Source of the DNA: Ahaetulla prasina
Lineage: Eukaryota > Chordata > Lepidosauria > Squamata > Colubridae
Direction: 5' to 3'
DNA length: 64,000 nt
Assembly (NCBI RefSeq): GCF_028640845.1
Contig: NC_080539.1
Span: 106,976,554 to 107,040,553 of the forward strand
Part shown: positions 56,838-64,000 of the stretch, in pieces
How positions within the stretch are numbered: position 1 is the stretch's first letter
Layout of the letters: each line of letters starts with the position of its first letter
Notes under the pieces: model-generated
The model's input: the letters and a program-made list of their open reading frames with translations, nothing else
Database searches by the model: none
What the model was told of the DNA's origin: nothing
Made by a program: the position numbers and the translations under genes

Positions 56838-56975
56838 TAGACTAGACTAGACTAGACTAGACTAGACTAGACTAGAATAGAATAGAATAGAATAGAATTT
56901 TTTATTGACCAAGTGTGATTGGATACACAAGGAATTTGTCTTGGTGCATATGCTCCCAGTGTACATCAAGAATCA
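56838..56975 (-). mobile_element. short Snake1-like LINE 3' end with mixed pentamer array
   Basis: An (ACTAG)n run of about eight units (56,838-56,873) passes directly into (AATAG)n (56,874-56,897). Then comes TTTTTTATTGACCAAGTGTG and about 80 bp of LINE 3' UTR (CTTGGTGCATATGCTCCCAG). Severely 5'-truncated. Confidence 0.88.
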
Positions 56976-56979
56976 TATT

Positions 56980-57835
56980 TCTCTGTATCCATATCACCAT
57001 TTTTGTACTGTAAAAGCACAGTAAAAGAAGTCTTTGTAAAGTTAACTTGAAGGATACTGATGTGAAAAATGTACAGCTTTTAAGTAAATTTGCATTATGA
57101 GCAGAATTTTGAGATTATGGAGTGCTTTTCTTTGAATCCAGATATATGGCATTTCAAATTATTTTGTCAGTAATTACAAATAAAGGCACTGGCAGATAAC
57201 AGAGTTATTGTCCAGGAACTGTAAAATTTAAAGTACAGTATAAATAAAAGGAATTTGAAACATACTTCAAAGCAATCAGCTGGGTTCCTTGTTAAAATAG
57301 TGCCCCTTTCCATTCCAAATATATAAGTTTATTATTTATTATACATCAACATTAGCAATGGAATTAGACTCTAAAAGGCGACAGGCTAAATTAAATAGTC
57401 ATACAACAGATAGTGTGTCACATGCAACCTAGTCTTTCAAGAAAAGGAAGAAAAATACATACAAACTACTGCTGTGCCTCCTAGCATTTGTCACTTGAGG
57501 TGGTTGCCACAACTGATCAGGTGAGGACTGTGTGCAGGCCTGACAAAACTGCCACAGGCATGAGCTAGAAATGCACTGGTGCAGTGTTACACTTCCAAAA
57601 TGTGCTCGATGGCTAAAAGATTATATTGTAACATGGGGATGGAACAAACCTGTTTGGTGCCATTTGTCAATGACAGAAAAATACTGTACACTTATGACTT
57701 CAGCTTTTGCTATCTTTCGGATCTTTGTTGTAATATTAAATCTAGCCATTCTACTTCTTAAGAATGAGGGACTAAAATATCCACATAAGTATTTTAAAGC
57801 AATAGAATTTTTACTCTGTTAATGTAGAAGTATAA
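56980..57835. other. unassigned DNA
   Basis: No recognisable exon or repeat. The overlapping frames at 57,571-57,822 show no domain. Confidence 0.45.
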
Positions 57836-57839
57836 TAAG

Positions 57840-57949
57840 ATTTATTTATTTATTTATTTTATTTAGTTTGTCAAGCATGTATGAGAAAACAAGTATAACT
57901 ATGAACATAACATATAAGCTTATAAGTATTAACAGGTATAAGTATATAC
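57840..57949 (-). mobile_element. CR1/L2-type LINE 3'-UTR fragment
   Basis: (TTTA)n tail, then TTGTCAAGCATGTATGAGAA and ACATAACATATAAGCTTATA, resembling the 3' UTR at 32,160-32,240. There is no coding part. Confidence 0.6.
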
Positions 57950-58052
57950 CAGATGTGAAATCTACTTACCTTCCCTACCGGTTCGGAAGTGCGCACCCTG
58001 TGTGATTCTGGACCCTCTGTGCATGTGCAAAGCCTTCTGTGCATGTGCAGAG

Positions 58053-58128
<76 letters not shown>

Positions 58129-58461
58129 TCAGAGTTGGAAGGGACCTTGGAGGTCTTCTAGTCCAACCCCCTGCCCAGGCAGGAAACCCTACACCATTTC
58201 AGACAAATGGCTATCCAACATTTTCTTAAAAATTTCCAGTGCTGGAGCATTTACAACTTCTGCAGGCAAGTCGTTCCACTGATTAATTGTTCTAACTGTC
58301 AGGAAATTTCTCCTTAATTCTAGGTTGCTTCTCTCCTTGATTAGTTTCCACCCATTGCTTCTTGTTCTACCCTCAGGTGCTTTGGAGAATAGTTTGACTC
58401 CCTCTTCTTTGTGGCAACCCCTGAGATATTGGAACACTGCTATCATGTCTCCCCAAGCCAC
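58053..58461 (-). mobile_element. CR1 LINE 3' end with (AAT)n array
   Basis: An uninterrupted (AAT)n microsatellite of about 25 units (58,053-58,128) is followed by AGAGTTGGAAGGGACCTTGG, the hallmark CR1 3' terminus in reverse, and the ORF2 C-terminus. 5'-truncated. The array sits exactly where CR1 3'-terminal short repeats occur, so it probably expanded from them. Confidence 0.93.
58192..58461 (-). pseudogene. CR1 ORF2 C-terminal fragment
   Basis: About 85-90 codons open to the stop near 58,189: GVKLFSKAPEGRTRSNGWKL, NLELRRNFLTVRTINQWNDL, then PAEVVNAPALEIFKKMLDSH. These are the familiar last residues of sauropsid CR1 ORF2. No RT catalytic part remains. Confidence 0.88.
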
Positions 58462-58503
58462 ACCCACAAGACCGGTAGTAAAAAAAATTGGATGTCATCA
58501 CTG

Positions 58504-58880
58504 CTCTGCACTATATATTTGTTGACTGTCTTTGGACAACTGATCACAGGAGAGACAACTGCCTCTTTCTTTCTTTGTTTCTCTGACTCCTCTGGACTGT
58601 TCCCCAAAGTGGTGGCATGGTAAGAACTGGGCCCCAACAGTTCAGTCCTTTAAGGAGCAGAAAGATTGCCCACAAAGATCCTTGGTGTTTTTTTTTGAAA
58701 CAGATCATGCTGAAGATTTCAGAAAAACCATATATGACTCATTGTGTTTTCTCTCTAGACCAGCAGTTCCCAACATGGGGCCCATGACCACAGGGGGCAA
58801 TTTGATTTTTAATGAGGGCAATTGTGGGGGGGAGCATCAGGATTTTAGAGATGCTTACGTGGGGCATGGCCAAAAAAACC
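58504..58880. other. unassigned DNA
   Basis: No recognisable exon. CCAGCAGTTCCCAACATGGG at about 58,760 resembles a hAT-type terminus, but I could not find its partner. Confidence 0.4.
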
Positions 58881-58882
58881 AG

Positions 58883-59015
58883 AGGTCTCCAACCTTGGTC
58901 CCTTTAAGACTTGTGGACTTCAAGTCCCAGAGTTCCTTAGCCAGCTTTGCTGGCTGAGGGACTCTGGGAGTTGAAGTCCACAAGTCTTAAAGGGACAAAG
59001 GTTGAAGACCCCTGC
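58883..59015. mobile_element. palindromic hAT MITE, about 133 bp
   Basis: CAGAGGTCTCCAACCTTGG ... AAAGGTTGAAGACCCCTG, with arms TTTAAGACTTGTGGACTTCA and its complement, centred on CAGCTTTGCTGGCTG. Same family as 50,959. No clear 8-bp target duplication, perhaps through later mutation. Confidence 0.88.
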
Positions 59016-59019
59016 TCTA

Positions 59020-59121
59020 GACCAAAGAGTTGATTTAACTAACTTCTTTATGGAGAAGACAGGGTTACTGTGCTAAGATTATTATAAATAACTACAGATA
59101 CATTGTGCGCTCTCTCTCTCT

Positions 59122-59152
<31 letters not shown>

Positions 59153-59630
59153 CCCTTTTTTTCTGCAAAATGTCAGCCATTTCCTAATGAGTATGATAGT
59201 GGTGGTGAATTTCACATGTTTCTCATTTCTGCATAGAAGCCTGAGTGTTATAGTGTGGGCTCTGTATTATGAAGTATTACGCTTCCTGTCTGGAACAGAC
59301 AAAAACAAGATTGCAATATTAAGAGCAAGTGAAAAAGGCATCATGAAACCAGCTGCTTTCAGTAGGCATGATTGTACTATGTAAAAATGAATGGCATGAA
59401 TTATGTTAATGTTGTAAGATAGAAGCTTTGATTAGCCTTGCAAAAAAAGAGTTCCTATGCAGATCCTTTGGAGAAAGGGGGAAACTGAGATACTCAAAAT
59501 GATACAAATTTTTCTTCAAGCTACCATGAAACTATCTGAAGATGGAAATTGATCCCCGTTACAAGTCTGCAACGAGATGAATTTGGGAGACCTGGTTCCT
59601 AAATTTAGTGGTAGATTGGTGTACCCTATT
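59020..59630. other. unassigned DNA with (TC)n tract
   Basis: (TC)n run at about 59,109-59,152. Nothing else recognisable before the gypsy LTR. Confidence 0.5.
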
Positions 59631-60051
59631 TGTTAGATTCGGGCAATAACGAGGCAGGAGACCAGGATAGTGACAACAGCTCTTTACTATATTTATTTAT
59701 TTATTTATTTATTTGATTTGATTTTTATACCGCCCTTCTCCCGAAGGACTCAGGGCGGTGTACAGGCATAATAAAAAACCGACAATACAACATACAGATT
59801 TAAAATACGATTTAAAAAACTTATTTAAATTAGCCCAGTGATTAAAATTTACCATACTAAAACCCCGTTTAAAATTAATAAATTAAATAATAATTTAATT
59901 TATTTAATTTAAATAAATTAATAAATTCACTATATGGTGAACCCAGCAGCTCGGGCTGGGAAAAACCTCTCCTTAAATACAGTTTAGCCGGAGGCTTCAA
60001 CCAATCAGCAACGTGCTTTTTTCCCGCCAAAACATTTAAAGATACATTACA
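59631..60051 (-). mobile_element. gypsy 3' LTR, interrupted by an L2-like LINE
   Basis: On the minus strand the LTR starts TGTAATGTATC (60,051) and ends CCGAATCTAACA (59,631). It contains CCAAT-like GATTGGTTG and TATA-like GTATTTAAGG. Removing the 243-bp insertion leaves about 178 bp. The right-hand boundary is set by the adjacent polypurine tract. Confidence 0.88.
59693..59928 (-). mobile_element. L2-like LINE 3' fragment inside the LTR
   Basis: (TTTA)n run, then TTTTTATACCGCCCTTCTCC and GAAGGACTCAGGGCGGTGTA, the LINE terminus in reverse orientation, followed by AT-rich sequence. Flanked by the 7-bp repeat ACTATAT (59,686-59,692; 59,929-59,935). It postdates the gypsy insertion. Confidence 0.85.
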
Positions 60052-60066
60052 CTCCTTCCCTCCCAG
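60052..60066 (-). other. polypurine tract of the gypsy element
   Basis: Minus-strand TGGGAGGGAAGGAG directly abuts the LTR's TG. Such tracts prime plus-strand DNA synthesis in LTR retrotransposons. Confidence 0.85.
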
Positions 60067-60102
60067 AAAACACTTTACCATTATTTACATGAGATTTACA
60101 TA

Positions 60103-61698
60103 TTATTTTTCAACGTAATCACGCAAGTAGACTGGGCGTCTCCTGACTCTTTCGGACCTGCGCAATTCATTCTCTGGGAGTGAGTCGAGCTGACCGGAGG
60201 GACTGTCTGTTCCTCTCAGCTCCTCCTCTAGGCCATCCGGCCCTGGATTATTTGCAGAGTCGTCCCTGCTGTTTTCTGACGGAACCTGTTGGCGTCGCTG
60301 GACCTCCTGGAAGTCAGATAAGTGCCGCGTTTGCCCCGGGTTTGAGTCAGCTGTGGATTCAAACATTGTATAGTCAGGGCCTGTTTCGTCTAATTCGGAT
60401 TGTTCGGTTATGCGTTTTCTTATTTGGTCTATGTGGCGCTTCCATACCCGGCCATCCTTTATCTCCACTAAATATGATTTGGGACCTGTTATTTCTAGGA
60501 TTTTTCCTGCTAACCAGGTCGGGCCTTCGCTATAGTTGTGTGCCCACACTCGGTCGCCTATTGCCATCCCTCTTGTTTTATCGAGTGCCCCCTTGTAACC
60601 GTCTGGTGTGTAGTTCGGGTTTAAACAGTCTAGTGGGCACCTGAGTTTCCGACCCATTAATAACTCTGCTGGGCTTCTGCCAGTTGTGACACAGGGGGTT
60701 CTGTGTTGGACGGCCAGGAAGGTATCGATTTTTGTTTGCCAGTCGCCTGGCTTGATTCTGGACAATGCCTCTTTTGCACTCCGGACGGAACTTTCTGCAA
60801 GGCCATTCGTCGCAGGGTGGAAAGGCGCCGAGAGGACATGCCGGATGCCCTCTTCTGCCAAGTACCCCTCAAACTGGGTTGCCGTGAATTGCGGGCCGTT
60901 ATCGGATACTAACGTGTCGGGCAACCCATGGGTTACAAATAGGTGCCGTAGGACTGAGATCACTGCCTCGGCTGTCATGGATCTCATGAGAATGATTTCC
61001 AGCCATTTGGAGTAGGCATCGACTACCACCAGAAAGGTTTGGCCGTGGAAGGGGCCGGCAAAATCGATGTGGATCCTAGACCAGGGCCCTTGGGGTCTCT
61101 CCCATTCCCGAACCGGGGCCGTTGGGGGTAGCGGTCTGGACTCCTGGCAGGCCTGGCATTTCCCTACCCTCTCAGCAATTTCCGAGTCCATTAAGGGCCA
61201 CCACACATAGCTTCTCGCTAGACCCTTCATCCTCACGATCCCTGGGTGACCTTCGTGAAGGAGATCCAACACCCTTTTCCTCAATCTCTCTGGGATCACC
61301 ACTCGATCCCCCCATAGCAGGCACCCCCCTTGAGCCGAAAGTTCCCCTCGTTTCTTTACAAACTCTTTAAAACGTTCGCCCGGCGCAGCGGGCCACCCTC
61401 TTTGTACCCAACCAATTACAGTTCGTATTGTAATGTCCTTATACGAAGCCCGAGCCACCTCTTTGGATGTGACTGGGCCAGAGTCCAAAGAGTCAATTAG
61501 TAGAACTGGTATTCCTGGAGTGGGGTCTTCAATAGTCTCTGGTAACGGGCATCTGCTCAGTGCGTCTGCATGCCCTAAATCCTTTCCTGGCCGGTGTAGC
61601 AATTTGTAAGAATACGCTGCCAGGAAGATAGTCCATCGGGTCAGTCTTGGCGAAAGTGCCACGGGCGTTGGGCGGTCGCCTGCCAGCAGACCTAGCAA
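60103..61698 (-). pseudogene. gypsy pol 3' part: RNase H end and integrase
   Basis: 531 open codons ending at TAA 60,103-60,105. Residues about 1-50 are the end of RNase H and connection (RWTIFLAAYS, HADALSRCP). The integrase follows: zinc finger H148/H151 and C181/C184 (HEGH, CQAC), catalytic core D212 (IDFAG), D266 (SDNGPQF) and E302 (LAESSV). The D266-E302 spacing of 35 residues is the DD35E signature. The GPY/F-type module is at about 381-425 (GDRVWAH...GPKSYLVEIKDG). A polar Ser/Glu/Arg tail follows. All catalytic residues are present. It inserts the cDNA into the genome. It is separated from RT by a frameshift near 61,700-61,758; pol is normally one polyprotein, so there is no start codon of its own to expect. 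Confidence 0.93.
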
Positions 61699-61757
61699 AG
61701 GACTATGGTCGGTGATGATTTCAAAATCACGACCAAATACATACTCATGGAATTTCT

Positions 61758-62792
61758 TTACTCTGAGACTATAGCCAAGGCTTCCTTATCAAGCTGGCTA
61801 TAATTCCTTTCAGTTGATGACATGGTTCGGGAGTAGTATGCAATGGGGGCTTCTGTGCCATTAGGTAACCTGTGGCTGAGCACAGCCCCCACCCCATAGG
61901 GAGATGCATCGCAGCTTAACACTAGAGGTAGTGTGCCATTGTACTGGATAAGGAGGCTATCACTCGTTAGGAGATTTTTTACCCCTTCGAATGCCCTAGC
62001 TTCCGCCTTTCCCCAAGACCATGCAGCCGTCTTAGCTAATAATTTATGCAGCGGCTCTGCTACTGTTGCCTTATTCCTTAAGAATACTGCGTAGAAGTTG
62101 ACCAGACCCAAGAATGCCTGTAACTCCGTTTTGTTCTTGGGCACCGGGGCCTTCCTGATGGCCCGTACCTTGCTCTCAGTGGGGTGAATCCCTTCCCTGT
62201 CTATCCGGTAGCCCAGGAATTCCACAGACTCAACCCCGATCTGGCATTTGTTTAGTTTAACCGTGAGACCGGCAGACCGGAAAATGCCCAAAACTTTTCG
62301 CAGCCTCGCCCCTAATTCCTCTAGGTTTTCAGCAGATACCAGTACATCGTCAAAGTATGGTATCACCCCTGGTAGGCCCTGCAATAGCCGCTCCATTAGG
62401 TTCTGAAATAACCCTGGAGCTATACTGACCCCAAACTGTAATCGGGTACACTTAAACGCCCCTCTGTGAGTCACAATTGTCTGCGCTTCGGCTGTGTTGC
62501 TGTCTACGGGCAGCTGTTGATAGGCTTGTGCCAGGTCTAGCTTGGCAAAAACTTGCCCTTGCCCCATTGAGTGCAGTAAGTGCTGTACCACCGGAACGGG
62601 GTAAGCACTCTTTTGCAACGCTTTGTTCAGCGTTGCCTTGTAGTCAGCGCAAATCCGGACCGATCCGTCCGGTTTGACTGGGGTGACTATGGGGGTCTCC
62701 CACTTAGCATGGTCAACTGGCACTAGAATTCCCTGGTTTACTAGTTTGTCCAGTTCCCGGTCAATCCTGGGCTTTAGGCGAACGGGACCCTC
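61758..62792 (-). pseudogene. gypsy pol: reverse transcriptase and N-terminal RNase H
   Basis: Open from the codon after the TAG at 62,793 to a TAA at 61,758. Counted from position 62,723 (a GTG, not a true start): RT motif with D63 (KLDLAQAYQQLPV), LQFGVSIAPGLFQ, active site YFDD at 123-126, thumb FLGYRID, then RNase H with D272 (LSCDASPYGVGAVLS) and E314 (QLDKEALAIV). All catalytic Asp residues visible are intact. RNase H is cut by a one-base-type frameshift near 61,745-61,758; its remainder continues in the next frame at 61,698. Confidence 0.93.
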
Positions 62793-63308
62793 CTAGCCTT
62801 TAGGCGGATAGGGCAACCTGGGGTCTAAGTTAAAGGATATAGGGGTCCCCTTGTACTTGCCCAGGCAGTCTTTGAAAACGTCCCCAAACTCCTTCGTGAG
62901 TGCGTCTTTGAGGTCGACTTCGTTTCTGAAGATTCCAGTCACTCCCATGCCCAATGCTCGGAACCAGTCCAGTCCCAACAAGCTTGGCAGGGTCCCATCG
63001 ACGATGGTGATGGGCAGAGTTTTCTTGTAGTGTCCATACTCGACGTGGACGGACGTTACCCCTCGAACAGGGATGCGATTCCCCTGGTAGTCCTGTACTT
63101 TTAGTCTTTGTGGTTGCAGTTTGTGCTTTGCGATGGCGGGTAAGGCTCTCACGAGGTTGTCCCAGGACATGATCGTGATCGATGAGCCGGTGTCCACCTC
63201 CAATCGGCACGGCACCCCCTCAATCTTTGCTTTTGTGAAGATTTTCTTTTCTAGGCGTGTTGATGCGTGACCCACTCTCACGATCGCTTGGTTTAGTTTC
63301 GCGCCTTT
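62793..63308 (-). pseudogene. gypsy protease region, ended by an in-frame TAG
   Basis: A retropepsin-like aspartic protease that would mature Gag-Pol. The active site LEVDTGSSITIMS lies at about codon 30 counted from 63,281. A second hydrophobic-Gly segment, SLLGLDWFRALGMG, follows. The region then runs into the PR-RT linker and stops at TAG 62,793-62,795. The stop is in the same frame as RT, so a single point mutation may account for it. The codon at 63,281 is GTG; the frame is open back to a stop near 63,308. Confidence 0.9.
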
Positions 63309-63480
63309 TTAAACTGACCACCGCGGCGCTTAGCTGTTCCGCGCCTGATTGGCCGGTTTGAATTTTTTGGCGGGAAGGTTGGGGAGCTCGACAGACCTGT
63401 GCTAGGTGCCCTTCCTTTCGCATCGCCGACAAGTTGCATCTTTAAATCTGCATTGTTGTCGTTGGTGTTGCCCTCCGCAA
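63220..63480 (-). pseudogene. gypsy gag 3' part: split CCHC zinc knuckle
   Basis: Near 63,395-63,440 the first two cysteines (C-x2-C) are read in one frame and the histidine and last cysteine (H-x4-C, GHLAQVC) in the next. This implies a one-base loss within a nucleocapsid-type zinc knuckle. A Gln/Ser/Arg-rich linker (SRQKIQTGQSGAEQLSAAVV) follows and overlaps the protease frame. Nucleocapsid binds the element's RNA. Confidence 0.8.
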
Positions 63481-63482
63481 CT

Positions 63483-64000
63483 TGCGTAGTCGCCCGGTCG
63501 CCTTTTTTCTGGCCTCCCGTGTGGAAAACTCCTTCTTCCTCCTCACCGTCCGATTCGGCCTGGACCTCTTCATTGTGGACGGGGTTGATTTTGCACCAGC
63601 CGTTGGTGTGACCTGCTTTTGTAAGGTTTCTGCTGCTTGGGTGGACATCTCGTGAGCCCTGGCTTCGTCCAGGCGTTTGCCAGCGTTAGGTTGCTTTTGG
63701 CCAGCAGCCGCCTCCGCAAACGGATGTCCCTGACCCCCGGATGAGTTGCTCCAGCAATGCCTCGCCCAAGTCTCGATACTGCAATGTTTTGAGGCTTTTC
63801 TTAGGCGCCATGTATGCACTGATGGACTCGCCTTCTTGCTGTCTGCGCTCCCCGAATTCAAACCGTTGCACATACTTGGATGGCATCGGTGCAAAATGTG
63901 CTTTCAGCAGAGTCTGCAGAGTTTGCCACGGTACCGACTGTACCGGCGTTGGCTCAGCCAGGGATTCTGCGGTGTCGAAAACCTCCGGACCGCAGTGGCT
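63483..64000 (-). pseudogene. gypsy gag (capsid region), partial and frameshifted
   Basis: From the window edge the frame is open to a stop near 63,686. It reads as a retrotransposon gag domain: VQSVPWQTLQTLLKAHF, KYVQRFEFGERRQQEGESIS and YRDLGEALLEQLI. The downstream part (KRLDEARAHEMSTQAAETLQ) lies in a different frame, from about 63,720. Two compensating or single frame changes therefore lie at about 63,700-63,810. The 5' end is outside the window. Confidence 0.82.

Larger units (their letters stand above)
57950..58503. mobile_element. hAT element interrupted by CR1
   Basis: The left terminus CAGATGTGAAATCTAC with CTACCGGTTCGGAAG and the right part CCACAAGACCGGTAGTAAAA ... GGATGTCATCACTG (58,464-58,503) are the two ends of the 41,211-family hAT element. 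A CR1 tail (about 58,053-58,461) lies between. No clear outer target duplication. Confidence 0.65.
59631..64000 (-). mobile_element. Ty3/gypsy LTR retrotransposon, Mag-like, 3' portion
   Basis: Minus-strand order gag - protease - RT - RNase H - integrase - polypurine tract - 3' LTR. The 5' LTR and the start of gag lie beyond the window. PR-RT-RH-IN order, the HEGHPGIVRMKGLARSYVWW-type integrase finger, absence of a chromodomain and a very short LTR (about 178 bp without its later insertion) favour the Mag lineage. Lesions visible: a frameshift in gag, a frameshift splitting the zinc knuckle, one in-frame TAG between PR and RT, a frameshift in RNase H, and a LINE insertion in the LTR. This copy is not functional as it stands. 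Confidence 0.92.

Overview
This window is vertebrate nuclear DNA, almost certainly from a squamate and most likely a snake. The basis is: CR1/L3-type LINEs ending in (AATAG)n arrays, which resemble the 'Snake1' group; a dense population of short hAT-like and TA-flanked MITEs; an L1, an L2-like LINE, tRNA-derived SINEs and a Mag-like Ty3/gypsy element; and AT-rich sequence with one CpG island. All family names come from recognised sequence features. No database search was run.

I find no convincing host protein-coding exon. Nearly every long open frame belongs to a transposable element or runs through a repeat. The only host-gene signal is a CpG island at about 10.3-11.5 kb with GC boxes in both orientations and two consensus-like splice donors on the minus strand. 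It looks like the promoter and first exon of a gene whose other exons lie elsewhere.

Layout. 0-10 kb: AT-rich DNA with LINE tails, old MITE fragments, a complete 302-bp hAT MITE (6,402-6,703) and a MITE split by a SINE. 10.3-11.5 kb: CpG island. 12-18 kb: hAT element, CR1 tail, two TA-flanked MITEs, two related solo LTRs in opposite orientation, and a Snake1-like LINE tail. 18-28 kb: mostly unassigned, with a near-perfect 75-bp foldback joined to a second Snake1-like LINE at 23.2 kb. 28-32 kb: an L2-like LINE tail and a CORE/MIR-like SINE. 32.1-35.6 kb: a LINE tail split by an L1 with an 18-bp target-site duplication; this L1 has lost most of ORF2. 37-44 kb: more LINE tails and a MITE that carries a tandemly duplicated hAT element and an L1 fragment. 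45.4-50.1 kb: two more solo LTRs, one nested in a SINE. 50.5-59 kb: many hAT-type MITEs, a SINE and CR1. 59.6-64 kb: the 3' half of a Ty3/gypsy retrotransposon on the minus strand (gag, protease, RT/RNase H, integrase, 3' LTR); it runs off the window's right edge and carries a few lesions.

The elements do not form a pathway. The relationships are parasitic: the SINE shares its 3' tail with the L2-like LINE that probably mobilised it, the short hAT elements depend on transposase encoded elsewhere, and nesting gives a relative order of insertions.
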